From the NCBI GenBank assembly GCA_021292105.1, contig CM037871.1, positions 37,563,854 to 37,627,853 on the forward strand: 64,000 nt of DNA. Direction: 5' to 3'. How positions within the stretch are numbered: the stretch's first letter is position 1; the number at the start of each line of letters is the position of its first letter. Positions 1-11,310 of the stretch are shown piece by piece. The position numbers were made by a program, and so were the translations under genes. The notes under the pieces were generated by a model that saw only the letters and a list, made by a program, of their open reading frames with translations, had not been told where the DNA came from and ran no database searches. The stretch comes from Anadara kagoshimensis (taxonomy: Eukaryota; Mollusca; Bivalvia; Arcoida; Arcidae).

Positions 1-109
1 GTGCTCCTCCAGAGAATACAGAAAACATGTCAAGAAAGTCGTTGAATGATAAATCACCACTACCGTCTTCAGAAAACACTTCACATATCCTCTGCTTAAA
101 TGGATTCTC
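1..109 (-). CDS. CIB2: CIB2/CIB3-like gene, coding exon 4 (partial, runs off the window)
   Basis: Read on the minus strand, the exon opens after a tttttgtag acceptor (complement of 110-118) in phase 0. It encodes [19 protein letters not shown] and then a stretch containing [12 protein letters not shown], up to the window edge. This matches the start of the EF-hand region of calcium- and integrin-binding (CIB) proteins: a degenerate first EF-hand with the FxDFLDM helix. The phase joins exactly to exon 3. The later EF-hands must lie outside the window. Family assignment is from recalled CIB2/CIB3 features; CIB1 fits less well because of the N-terminus in exon 1. Confidence 0.88.
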
Positions 110-1268
110 CTACAAAAACGATACAAGACCACCAATGAAGCAAACGCTGAGTAGTAAGCATTCTGTTGGAAGAGTGAAATTTGGAGTTTCAAAGGGGCAT
201 GAATCACAGAAATTTCATCTGAATTGTCTGTCTTATACATAGGAACAATAGGGGTTGCAGATACTTGTAAAACATGCAGGTACGATCAATTTAATATATA
301 TATATATATGTTAGGATGAGTAGGTGACACAACATTGTGGCCTTAATGCAGGCAAACTGAAAACAACATTATTTTCTTGTTTTGCTGTTAAATAATACAC
401 CATGTATGAAATATGATTGAAATTCTAACAATAATCCAAATTGCAAAAATTCAATGTTGTCTATTAGAACATATAAGAGAAATTATAAATGCTTACAGGG
501 ATAGTCCTGTCTATTGAATAAAATAACTGTTTTAGTAAAAGACAGAAATGCTTGAGTGAAGTAATGGTGTTTTGTTAAAGCCCCAGTCTAGATGACTAAT
601 GTCTAGAGTGTCAATTCAGTGATGATGGATTAAATCAACAACCATCAGCAAGTGAACTGACTTTCTCACACTAGGGTCTGTCCAAATTGGCAAGCAACCT
701 CAGCCACTGAAGCCAGAGAAATTCTGGAAACTGACCTTGCTTCAGACTGTCAACTAATCCATACCACTGAAACACAATCGATAACTACTGATTTGAAATG
801 TCTACAGCTAAGTTTCCACAAATCTAAAATTATTACCATAGTAACCAAATGCCAAACTTTGTGACAATATAATTCTTTTTAAATAATTTTTTTTCTCAAA
901 TTTGCCAAAATTTTAGAAAAAAATTCTTAGAAATTAGTGGCAAATGGTGATTCTGGATACCAGGGGTCAGTTGTTGAAGGCTGATTAGTTTAATCAATTG
1001 ATTGGTCAAAATTTAAATAACGTATAATTTTAAATCTGTTGTGAAATTAATGTTGAAAATGAATAAATTTCAACCAATTGAAGCATATGGCTATAAATCT
1101 ATGGATTTGATGATGATATGATGATTTTTATTGATATATTGAAATCTGTGTTAATCATTGATTAAGCTTATTAAGCTTTGAACAACCGGTTCAAGGAATG
1201 GAAATGTGCGTAGCTATATATTTTTTCATATACATATATCTCCATTTCCATATTTGGTTTATACATAC

Positions 1269-1386
1269 CTTGAGTTCTGGCATTTTCTCTATTTCAGCTA
1301 TTGGCACTTTAACACTGCTATCTTGACCTCTGGTCATATCTAATGGCACAATATCTGGATATAGCTCTCTGTACCTCCTGAATATC
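1269..1386 (-). CDS. CIB2: CIB2/CIB3-like gene, coding exon 3
   Basis: This minus-strand exon has a canonical acceptor (ttcag) and donor (AAG|gtatgt). It is 118 bases long: one base completing an Arg codon plus 39 codons. The peptide contains FRRYRELYPDIVPLDMT and VKVPIAEIEKMPELK, the linker between the N-terminal helices and the first EF-hand in CIB2/CIB3. It enters in phase 2 and leaves in phase 0, matching exons 2 and 4. CIB2 orthologues bind Ca2+/Mg2+ and, in vertebrates, act in mechanosensory hair cells and integrin signalling; a role in this animal is inference. Confidence 0.92.
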
Positions 1387-1895
1387 CTGAAGTATAAGAC
1401 ACAAAATGTTTTGAGTGAGATCACACAGAAAATTAATTCATGTACATTTAACCAATTTAAATTCAACTTAATCTTGCACTGTAAGTAGATTACTTCTAAA
1501 TAGTTTAAAATTGTTTAAAACTATAAATCTACAGAAAAAAAAATTGTCAAGTGATATAAGATACAAATTAAATATATTATGTTTGTTTTATCTCCCTTTG
1601 ATGGTTTATGATCGCGAGATGTGAAACAGTTAATGGGATTTGCCAATTTACCACGTGATCAATACCTCTTATCGTTTGTGTGGGACGTTTTGGAAAACAT
1701 CAACATCACAAATTCCTGGAATAATGCAGTTTTTACCGGAAAACGTAATCTTATGTGTATCCATATCCAATGGAAACAAGTGTTTCGCACAAACGTTAGA
1801 GGGTATCACGTGGCACAGCGGCAAACCCCATTAATACATAGTAAACTTATCCAAATACATGTAAATGAATATACAGCTTTTTCTAATATAAATAC

Positions 1896-1930
1896 CTCAG
1901 AATTTCTTTCCTTGTGAAAAATGTACAGTC
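1896..1930 (-). CDS. CIB2: CIB2/CIB3-like gene, coding exon 2 (35 bases)
   Basis: A very short minus-strand exon encoding DCTFFTRKEIL plus two bases of the next Arg codon. It is flanked by a tttttgcag acceptor and a CTGAG|gtattt donor. The peptide is the signature N-terminal helix of CIB2/CIB3 proteins. It enters in phase 0 after exon 1 (ending EAYQ) and leaves in phase 2, so it joins exons 1 and 3 without a break. It is too short for ordinary ORF finding and was located by its peptide and splice sites. Confidence 0.92.
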
Positions 1931-3367
1931 CTGCAAAAATATAAATGGAGGATAAAATTTGCTATCAATAAATTAAAACCAAGGTCCATGAAAATATTTT
2001 CATTTATTTGAAAGTTTAAAAAAATAATCCATAACCAAACAAACATTTGTAATCCTTTAACAATATCAATAATAAACTACCGTTTGAATCACTCACTTTG
2101 TGACAGTGAAATACTCTTTATTTCCATAGAAAATCAAATTAACTTGAATGGAGATTGATATTTTTCACTTTCTCGTACCTAGTCATAACTGAAAATCTGT
2201 ATGCCCATCCGTGATTGTCGTAAAGTATTCCTGTAGAAAGGAAAATGTTGGCCCTATGGGGTTTTTACATGGCAAAAGTGATGATGTTTACACTGGAAGT
2301 GATGTTCTTGGTGACGTTTTACATCATATGTGGAACAGGATCCGCCATTTGTCTTGTTTTTCTACATGCTAAATCCCCATAGCACCAAGGTTTTATTTAA
2401 CCTGTTCAGATCTATTCTAGACTGATTAAGAATGCGCATACATAGAGCATCCCTATTTTAGGGCCCACAGATAAGATTTATGGAAATGGAGTTTGCTAGT
2501 ATACGAAGTGAGACACCATTAAGTTTCTGCAGAAAAATTATTTCCATTGGAGATGGAATCACTTTAGTTCATGTTTTCCTGTAAAACAGATGTTACTCTA
2601 CCAATTTTGACGTAAACCTTTTCAAAAACATTCTGCACCAATGTTAAGGGGTATTGACCATGTGTGTGTGGTGCGCTAGCGAATTCCATTCAGAAATGCA
2701 TGCTGTAAGATTGCTAGATATGAAATATTAAAGGTCTAGCTTCCGCATTCTCACCCAACAAAATTTTCAAAAGAATCTAGCAGCTCTTACACCATGCACA
2801 GTTTCCCATCACCTATAAAATGGACTGTAGAGATGACAGGAATTAATTTATCTAATGATTGACACCAGTACTTCGGTTAATCAACACAAATTTCAAATAT
2901 ACATTTTTTTTTTTCATACATCATAAAATGGAAAGATTTTTGTAAACCCAACCCACCCACCCCCCCTCCCCCCGTACAAATTGAAAAATTATTTTTCACA
3001 GCAATATTCAAATTTGCTTGATTCTGTCAGTTCTAGGACTTTTTAGTCACAATTAAAATTTTATTGGAGGTGCAAATGGAACTCTTTTCAATAAAAAAAT
3101 TTTGCCCATTCAGTTTGTTGTCAGAAAGTATGAGAATTCAGAGTTTAAACTGAATTCAGAAATGACAGAAATCTGACCAACTTAGTTTAGGATAAGGATT
3201 GAATTCCTACAGAGGTAATAAATTAAAATAACAAACAAATTACATTTAGTACAAACATATCTATATCTGACTTTTGATATAAAATAAACGAAAGTTATCA
3301 AGTTTGATATCAAGATAACCCTGCTGTGTTATGTATGGAGGCATACACGGTTTGTAAATAATTTCAC

Positions 3368-3418
3368 CTGATATGCTTCAAGCTGATCCTCAGTAAATAT
3401 TGTTATTTTGTTCCCCAT
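3368..3418 (-). CDS. CIB2: CIB2/CIB3-like gene, first coding exon
   Basis: The minus strand reads ATG at 3418 to 3416 and encodes MGNKITIFTEDQLEAYQ, followed by a gtgaaa donor. The MGNK start with Gly2 is the N-myristoylation site typical of CIB2/CIB3, and the FTxxQLEAYQ helix is characteristic. The start is chosen because it is the conserved family start. Exons 1-4 together give about 104 residues without a stop. The intron lengths are 1437, 509 and 1159 bases. The 5' UTR and promoter should lie above 3418, but no clear TATA element was recognised. Confidence 0.93.
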
Positions 3419-3803
3419 CTTGAAGGCTTAAATACAACAGAATCTTCATTACAATCAAAGATCTAAAATTGTTGTTAAAATGTGACAAACTTCATGTGAT
3501 CAGCACCTCATCAACCTCGTCTGTCATTATTTACTATCTTCAATGAGGTAAGCGGTAAATAAAATTGTCGCTTACAACATGATTAAGGTGGCTCTTAACT
3601 TGTGATTCACAACATAACCCCTACTTCAGGCTAATCAGCTGTGCAACACCCGACTATGGAATATTAAATCGATAGCAACACACAAAAAGATAATTAGTCC
3701 ATTTTATAAGCTCAACACGTTTTATGTTTCAAATAAATTTATTTCATTTCATTTAAAGATACAATTTAAGCTACTTGCTAACCGGTTAAACCACAGCAAT
3801 ATC

Positions 3804-3804
<1 letters not shown>

Positions 3805-3849
<45 letters not shown>
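3805..3849. repeat. (CT)n microsatellite
   Basis: An uninterrupted CT dinucleotide array of about 44 bases between ccg and caattg. Confidence 0.97.
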
Positions 3850-3852
<3 letters not shown>

Positions 3853-3907
3853 GTTTTTAAATGATATCCTATTACGATCGCTACTTTCTGAAAATTAATG
3901 AGTGAAT

Positions 3908-4190
3908 TGAGTGATGGTGTTTGACATCCCTGTCAATAATACTTCACTTATATCCAGATGTCGCCAGCTCAGTATAATGCGAAGGTGCAGAAATTTTGCC
4001 TGTGCATTGTGCTGATGTCATTGTCTTATACCACCTTTTTTTAATCATAAAATACATTCAAAAAATTGTATATGACAATCCTGTCATGCCGCTACCGTGA
4101 CTCCAATCCGAAAGAACCCAGCCCGGGGGATCGAACCCACAGCTTTCCACTTACGAAGCGAGCACACTTCCAACTGTGCTACTGCAGTAG
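3908..4190 (-). mobile_element. tRNA-derived SINE, family 1 (minus strand)
   Basis: The plus strand begins with the complement of the shared tail (cacttatatccagatgtcgcc) and ends with the complement of a tRNA-like head. That head has a B-box-like gatcgaaccc near 4130 and an A-box-like complement gtgctactgcagtag near 4178. The order of tail, body and head matches better copies at 27924-28226 and 32835-33175. This copy has an extra internal segment around 4040-4080. Confidence 0.8.
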
Positions 4191-4615
4191 TTCTCTCTGA
4201 AAGTTAGGTACTATTTATACATTAAAAGATTCCGTAGCTCATTTATGGTGATTTGCGCAGCAAACTTATTAAATTTTAACTCGATACAATTTTAAATTGA
4301 AACTTGTTAATGCTTAAGATACATTAAATATCAATTAAGATTGATTAATATCATTTTAATACTTGTAATACGTATTTATGGTATCCCCAGTATTTGTGTG
4401 CAGAAGGCGATAAATGACCATGTAATTTTAACGTCAAACGTATAAAGAAAGTTTAATTTATCTTAATTTTAGAGATATTGAATTTCTCATATTTTACAGA
4501 TAAAATCTGATTTGGTATGCTGTTAAATTTTTTGATAACGCACGAATTCACGTGTGAAAAATAGGGGGAGTCACGCGGAAGAAAATTACTACAGTTACAC
4601 TTTTATTTTTTTAAT

Positions 4616-4917
4616 TTAGGCTTTAGTGACCCAGTGGTCTAAAGCGCGCGTTACACTTTTTTTTTTTTTTTTTTTTTTTGGGGGGGGGGGGGGGGGGGCT
4701 TTATACCTGTGCCGAGCCGAGTGGTCTAAAATTGCTCGCTTACGGACATAGCGACTCTCACTGTCAAGGTTTAAATTCCACTCGGGACAGGTACTAGTGT
4801 ATTAAAGATTTTCGGTTCGTTTGCCGAAGGTCAGTGGTTTTCTCAGGGTACTCAGGTTTGCTCCGCCATACCTGAACTGACCACCTCGATATCGGTGAGG
4901 GGTGTACTTCATTCTTA
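4616..4917 (+). mobile_element. tRNA-derived SINE family 2, truncated head plus full copy, separated by a poly-T/poly-G run
   Basis: A first tRNA-like head (cccagtggtctaaagcgcg, about 4630-4650) is followed by a T run and a G run (about 4657-4698). A second, longer copy then starts near 4709 (gccgagtggtctaaaa, with B-box-like ggtttaaattcc). Its body includes gtcagtggttttctcagggt and it ends with a degenerate shared SINE tail near 4917. The head resembles tRNAs with GTGGTCTAA A-boxes. The homopolymer junction may be a sequencing weak spot. Confidence 0.72.
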
Positions 4918-5163
4918 TTTTCTTTTTGTTACCGTAACATACACTTTAGCAATGTTGGCTTCTTCAAGAAAGATCAACGTTAACGCTAAATATTTTGAAA
5001 AACAAAACAAAAAAGAGTTGTCGCAAAAAACAACAACAACGATGACGATGATAACATTTATTATGTCATGATTCAAAAGTTAACTTTGTGTTATTTATTT
5101 AAAATAAGCAATGGGGATTGTTAATGATTGGTGCGGTTTGCTCTTTTCATGAATTTGCTTGGT

Positions 5164-5166
<3 letters not shown>

Positions 5167-5196
<30 letters not shown>
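5167..5196. repeat. (AC)n microsatellite
   Basis: About fifteen uninterrupted AC dinucleotides following ggtaaa. Confidence 0.95.
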
Positions 5197-5198
<2 letters not shown>

Positions 5199-5624
5199 AA
5201 ACGATAAAACGAAATTTTTGTCTTGCAAAAACTTCATGAATAAGACGAAAACTTGAATAACGGAGAATTAAAACTTTCTTATTTCGTTATTTCTTACCCG
5301 AAGTTTCATCTTTTCACTTGACGCTATTTTCCCCGTGAAATTTCGTCTTTATCGATTTTTTCGTAATATCGCCATTTAAATTTCGTTCCAGTTTCGTCTA
5401 TCAAATCCATGGCGTGAAAAGACGAAAAGACTACATTGCACAAATCAGCCACTGTCTTTTACTTAAGTTTTCACGATGAAATGTTTCTGAAACTTATAGG
5501 GGGCCACCTTGACAACAACAGGGACCACCAAAAACACCCTGTAACAAAACGGAAACCAGATCAGCCGAAAGTACTTCTCAAGACCTAAGTGAATGGACTC
5601 AGGACAATGAGGACCGATTTAAAA

Positions 5625-5788
5625 TCATCTCTATATAAGGACCACCTGCTTATAAAGGCAAGTAAAATTTTATCCCAAGTCTTCTTTATATCATGATTTT
5701 TCTGAACCTGTATATAAGGACCACCTGCCTATAAATGCCACTTTTACTGGTTCCAATGGGTAGTCTTATAGACAGGATTGACTGTACT
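5625..5788. mobile_element. Pogo/Tc1-type MITE relic (same family as 32351-32505)
   Basis: The segment carries two partial copies of tatataaggaccacctgc and ends ggattgactgta. It is homologous to the complement of the better-preserved element at 32351-32505, which ends in CAGYCNAACC-type inverted termini with TA flanks. The left terminus was not found, so this is called a relic. It lies in intergenic DNA between the CIB-like and IGFBP-like genes. Confidence 0.55.
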
Positions 5789-5979
5789 TATACAAAAGGC
5801 GTGGCTTTTGAATTTTGTTGGATCCTAAATTTACCACTTAAAAGTTTATTAAAATTGTTAACTCAATGAAACAGAAAATCTAAATTTGTTACAGATTAAG
5901 AATATACTTGTGCAAAACTTTGATACAAAACGTTTATCTACCTCTTCATAAAAGAAGAAGAAGAAAATTACAAAAGAAT

Positions 5980-6078
5980 AAAGTGGCGTGATCCGCCGGG
6001 ACTTTTCTATACGCCCGTTTCGGCTACAACCCGGACCCATTATGGTAAGGCGTTTCCCGCCTAGCCGTCCGTATGTAA
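5980..6078. other. Locally GC-rich unexplained segment
   Basis: About 100 bases with clearly higher GC than the surroundings, containing gatccgccgggac, acaacccggaccc and ttcccgcctagcc. No ORF, tRNA head or terminal repeat was recognised. It could be part of an unlisted repeat or a regulatory island. Confidence 0.35.
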
Positions 6079-7507
6079 GAGTTTATCAGGCTTACTCTTC
6101 AAACACTGTTGAAGATACTGTTCACTAAACTTGGTAGACGTGATTTCCAGGATATTGTGTGCACTAGAAGGGGAGGTTACTCTTTACAAGTCAGAGTTGA
6201 AGTGAACACAATATATTATAGTCTACAGCCTTACTGTAGTTCCACAAATTCAGTGCACATGGAAAATGCAAGAATAAAGTAGTATTTTTAAACAAACTTA
6301 AAAAAATGGCAAAACTTAATACAAAAAATACTGACCTATTAGGAAAAAATATTTTTCATTCATGAAAATGTGAACTTAATTCTGCACATAGAGCAATTTT
6401 TGAACTTTTTAACAAAACAACAAATTTGACTATGTCAGAATTATCCCTTCTGTACCTTCTCACTTGGAACAACTATAAACGTTATGTCATAATTGGAATA
6501 TCCATGATGATTACACCTGGAAAAAAACCCGAACAACAATGACCTACCTGACCCTTAATGCCCTGATGTAACTTTGAATGAGGCCCAATTGGTGTATAAA
6601 CTTGATTCAATTTCCAAATTTTTCGGAAAATTTCTCTATGTACAGGAGAACTGAACACATAATGTTTTTAGTTAAAAATACATTTTATTAATAGTTTAAT
6701 GGAAACATTTTCAATTAAAAGAAATAAATAATAAAAACCATGTGCACTCAATTTATGGAAATACAGTAGCCACCTGATACTACTAAAATCTATTCGTGAA
6801 ATTTATTTATGCGAAATAGCGATGTCAAAGGAGGCGAAGAAGAATAAATTCGAAACAAAATCGTAACTTCGCTTCATAAGATAGCATATCTTTGCCATAG
6901 TTTAGATCGATTACGGTGAGCCTATAAGCAGACACCAAAGCTTGCCGCCTTTAATCTAAAGTGTTTTTTTCTCGATATTATTGTACTCTCACCATGATTG
7001 CCATAGTTACGGTACGCGTTTAAAGTTAGGAGATTGATGGACCGGTTTAGCAAACATTTTCTTATCTAAAATATGGAAAATTTGAAAACTTAATAATTTA
7101 ACTAGTTGTTCAGATATTCAGAAATTGGGGTATTATTTTGAAGATTTTAATACCTGTATTCAGTTTTGATAAAAATGTTTATTCTTAATTCCAAATGAGA
7201 TTGTCAAAATTTGCTAAAATTAAATTAATGAAAATCTTAGTCAAGGAATGATTATGAAACCGGGACCTGAACCACAGCTAATAGTGTTGGTCTCTGGTTT
7301 TGTTTGTGTCAGTCACTGTGAAATCTTCAATGCGCATATGTACACATAATATATAGTAAGGAAATAGACGTCTCTATCCTTGACAGTTAAGCAGAATGTT
7401 AAGTTATCTCGACAAAGCAAAAAGTCCAACAAGGCGAATTTCAAATTTTTGACTGATATGCCAATCTGAGAAAATTGTATAAAAAAATATAATAATTATG
7501 ACAATTG

Positions 7508-7781
7508 CAGACTGACCAATCAAATTTATCTATTTGTCTAGATCGGTACATTTTTAGTGCACAAGGCTGCCGTTTAGGTACTTTTTATCGTTAAGCGTTT
7601 GATTTTGGTACAATTTCAATACAAAAAGTCCGAATTTTTAGTACTTATTATTTAAAAAAAAAAAGCACCAGAAAGGAAAAAAAATCCGTCCAAATTGACC
7701 TTTTCATTTTATCTGTCCGTTTATCCGTTTTATGGTACAAATCCGTCAAAAACGGATAAATCCGTCGAATTGGTCAGCCTG
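7508..7781. mobile_element. MITE with CAG..CTG termini and 6-bp target duplication
   Basis: The left end reads CAGACTGACCAAT and the right end ATTGGTCAGCCTG, an inverted pair with one mismatch over 13 bases. The element is flanked on both sides by caattg (7502-7507 and 7782-7787), a perfect 6-bp target site duplication. It is 274 bases long and has no coding capacity. The termini and TSD length suggest the hAT superfamily (variants with 5-6 bp TSDs), but that class assignment is inference. Confidence 0.82.
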
Positions 7782-8479
7782 CAATTGGAAATTAGAACGA
7801 GAAAACTTTTCGGACATCAAATCGCGAGATTATAATACAATAAATGATAAAATTTTATTTTGTTGATTCGTTCGAATCAATACAGAAAGCGTGTACAACA
7901 CACACATACAAAGGCGCTATTGTTTGTATCTAAGATATACGCTAATTTCACTTTCCAGTGAATTAAATTAATATCACGTGTAAAAGCGAAAATTTCAATA
8001 TTTGATACTTAAGAATAGAAGCCAAATGATACACTCTCCTGTGTTATCTTCGGTAGCGAATAAACAAATTTAAAGATGAATTTGACCACATACACGCCCT
8101 GAAGACGAATATTAATAAATGTAATCTATATTATTCATAACAGCTTAATGTTCACGACGTTAAAATAGGCTTATTCTATATACTGACTACATCTTTAACT
8201 CTCTCGGTATGAAAGAAGTAACATGCCAAGTTAAATAGAATGTGTATTACCGCTTTTCTTTTTTGATCTGGATACACAATTACCGTTCATTATGTGTTTC
8301 TGAGATTTTGAAAAATCTGGAACTATTTTTATCATTTTTCATAAAAGGATTGGCTTTTTAAAACGAACTAATTTAAAATATTACATTCTTTATTGGAATT
8401 CGCCTATGATTGAAAACAAATTTAGCTGCCGTGATTGGATGTAATAATAGTTTAATTGTGAAACCACAAATGCCACGCC

Positions 8480-8583
8480 TATAAAATTTGTAAGGATGTC
8501 GCGTGAATGCATCCAATATCACGTGACGTGTTTAAAATGTTGATTTCAGTAGTGCAGTTGGCGGGAAAATACACGCGTGTGAC
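8480..8583 (+). promoter_or_regulatory. Putative TATA promoter and 5' UTR of the IGFBP-like gene
   Basis: A TATAAAA box sits at 8480-8486, 98 bases before the ATG at 8584, which would place transcription start near 8510. A composite CACGTGACGTG (8521-8531) combines an E-box CACGTG with a CRE/ATF-like TGACG just downstream. These are motif matches only; no transcript evidence is available. Confidence 0.5.
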
Positions 8584-8896
8584 ATGAGGATTATGGTTCT
8601 AGCGATGTGTATTTATTTTTTAAAATCAGTTTCTTGTGAACTTCACTGTCCATCTTGTGATAGGATCCACTGTAATCCCAGGACTTCCGCAAGACTTAAA
8701 TGTAAGGGAGGGGTAACCACAGGAATATGTAATTGTTGTCCAAAATGCGCCAAAGTTGCCGGAGAAAGATGCGGCGGCGATTTTAGTTATCTCGGAAAAT
8801 GTGATAATGGACTATATTGTCATGTCAATAAGGTCTTTCCAAAATATTTAAATATTTTTGCAACAAAAAGAAAACCTGAAGGAATTTGTAAAACCG
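8584..8896 (+). CDS. Secreted single IGFBP-N-domain cysteine-rich protein, exon 1
   Basis: The exon encodes 104 residues plus one base (phase 1) and ends at a strong donor, CCG|gtaagt. Residues 1-18 form a signal peptide (hydrophobic core, cleavage expected after VSC). The remainder has exactly twelve cysteines (residues 22, 25, 30, 40, 49, 51, 52, 55, 63, 73, 79, 102). Their spacing, including C-x-CC-x2-C and G-x-C-x5-C, is that of an insulin-like growth factor binding protein N-terminal domain. Molluscan relatives include perlustrin-like and single-IGFBP-domain proteins. The usual GCGCC core reads GICNCC here. The protein is predicted to be extracellular; a ligand cannot be read from the sequence. 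It continues into exon 2 at 20933. Confidence 0.88.
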
Positions 8897-11310
8897 GTAA
8901 GTGAATTGAATTTTTATTATTTGTTCATTTTTGAGCAGTGACAGACTAGTAATAAATTGTCCATTATTTCTACTGATCCCGATGGCATTAAAACTTATTT
9001 TGACATCTTTTCCCTGTGATTTGTTTTCTGAATCTGTGATTTAAAAAAAATACTATGAAAATATCACGATGTTCAGGTGTTTGACAATTTGCGCATTTAT
9101 ATATAATTTGTTTTATTGTATACTTTTAAATAGTATCAGTTTGTACTATTGGGAGTTAAATTGAAAATGTTAACAATGTATCAAAAAAGTTACAAAGTAT
9201 AATTAATTCTATACAAATAAAATTGACACAACCTATCACATGCTTAAAATAGAACCTTTAATACTCAAAATTAAGTCAAATCACACATTTTCACATTTTT
9301 TATCTAAAAAGAAGAAAAAAGAAAGTGATTGAAAAATTTAGTTCATTACATCATTAATTTTCATACCCAGGTGCAACATTCTTTGGGTGGCCATTTGTAA
9401 AATGATCACCTATATATTGAAAACCTAAACTCCTTCAATTTCTTCAACTGTTAACTTATGGATTCATTTCTTCATTGAATTACTCTTTGAGTCAGACTAT
9501 TTGCAAAATTATAAATTCAATCAAAAATTTGTGATAGTTTTTTTTTTAATTCCTGCAATTCCATCAACATCCCCTTGTCTTATACGTAAATTAGGTGCCT
9601 TCATTAAAAAGTCTTTTGAACTGAGGAGGACAGGCTTATTAAATATTTAGGATATTAAACTGAATGTTTTCATACAGATACATAAATATCATTTATTTTA
9701 TTTTGTGCAATGAATATGCTGTCAAAGGTATTAATTTGCAATATTGCATATTTTATGTAATTCTTGTAAGATGATTGTAACAAACTATCTATGTAGTTTA
9801 AATGCAATAAAGTATTATTATTATTAGTAAAAATGGCTATGTTTAACTCCATAGCATCAGCTTTAATTAGACATACATTGCTGTAGAGCTCCTCATGAAT
9901 AATAGTAAGATAAAAAACATGAAATGACAAATTTTTATTTAAAATCAATTTCAGATAGAAGCTGGAGTTTAAAAAAATGCAGTCCAGACTGCCACACAAT
10001 AGCTTACTCATACACTTAGGGAGCTTCAGAAACAGATATTTCACTGTTTGTTGCGTTTTCATTATAATTTGCATAAAAAATTAATAAACTTATTAAAAAC
10101 GATAACATATGTAATATGTTTAAACCAGAGACATTTAAAACACATCCAATTTTTTATGTATGTGTATAAGGTGCAAGGAATTTTAATTCTACATCAACAT
10201 TCCGTAAATATTCCATACTCTGTAAATTTTCCATTCATTCTTGCCAACTAAAATTCCATGAACAAAAAATGTGCTTAGTAATTATTTTTGATTGTATTTT
10301 GCCAAAAGCTGCCCACTACTTTGGTGGTAATTTATCATGGCATTAATTGGTCTTAAACAGACACCCACATCATCGTAAAACATCTTCCTGTTGTACAGAT
10401 ACAAGTGTTAACCATGTCGGACAGTGCTGCATAAATATGCACTTAATATTCCCTTTAATGTATAGATAATTCCAGTCAAGTCTTAATAAATTAATTTAAA
10501 TTAAATTATTAATTTATGAAGTAAGAGCTTCAGGCTTACTGTAGGAAACATTAATTAAATTTAATTATTTAATAAAATTAATTTATGTTTCATACCACCA
10601 AGCCTGAAGCTCTTAACTTTGTAGCAGAGCAGTGTTTAATCTATGATTTTCGGAGAGGCGTCTTTCAAAAACACCAAAATATCATTATTTTAATGCATTT
10701 GTGTAATGTTAAATATGGTCCACTAAGGCTTTAACAGTGGGGTCATTTTGCAAAATAAGGGATCAATGGGATCAAAAACTTTCCTCAAAAATAACCATAA
10801 CATCAATATATTTTTTTCTTGTAGTGTGAAATATGACCCACTAAGGTCTTAACAATGGGAAGGGATCAGTGGCCCTATGTCCCCTTCTAGAATGAAAGAC
10901 TTGAAGTTTTTTTTTTACTATATAGTTCTATAGTAGTGTATTTGTTGCTCTGCCTTTGCCAGTCATTATGTTTCTTAAAATTTCAAGGTTTCATTTTTGA
11001 CATTGAAAAAAATATCTTTATCTGACATTATTTTTCCTAATTTATCTCAATTAAGACCGGAAAAATGATTAAAAGAATTAGAATTATAACAGATGACAGG
11101 GCGAGGCATGACAGGTTATGGTAGTAAGTACGAAAAACAAAACATAAAGTGAAAAAATTATGTACATGTATTTTAATGTTCTATTGAAAAAAATGAAAAG
11201 TTCTCAATACAAATGTAATTTGCATTTTGGTACAATGTTATACTGTATTAATTGAAATATTAAATTGAAAAATGGATTCAATATAGGTTTTAAAAAAAAC
11301 CCCATTTTTT
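8897..11310 (+). other. Intron 1 of the IGFBP-like gene, first part
   Basis: AT-rich intronic DNA. It contains a 15-bp perfect inverted repeat (10523-10537 with 10600-10614, AAGAGCTTCAGGCTT) enclosing 62 AT-rich bases. It also contains a loose direct repeat around 10710-10741 and 10825-10859 (ccactaagg.. ttaaca.tggg). No coding exon was seen. Confidence 0.6.

Larger units (their letters stand above)
110..3367 (-). other. Introns 1-3 of the CIB2-like gene
   Basis: These are the three introns (1931-3367, 1387-1895, 110-1268), interrupted by the small exons listed separately. They are AT-rich with homopolymer runs, including a C-rich run near 2950-2975. No mobile element with clear ends was recognised here. 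The ORFs of 60-98 residues in this stretch are either exon shadows or chance. Confidence 0.75.
4918..7501. other. Intergenic region, mostly featureless
   Basis: AT-rich intergenic DNA between two divergently oriented genes. Apart from the AC repeat, MITE relic and GC-rich segment listed separately, I see no ORF with homology, no RNA gene and no repeat with clear ends. Confidence 0.6.
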
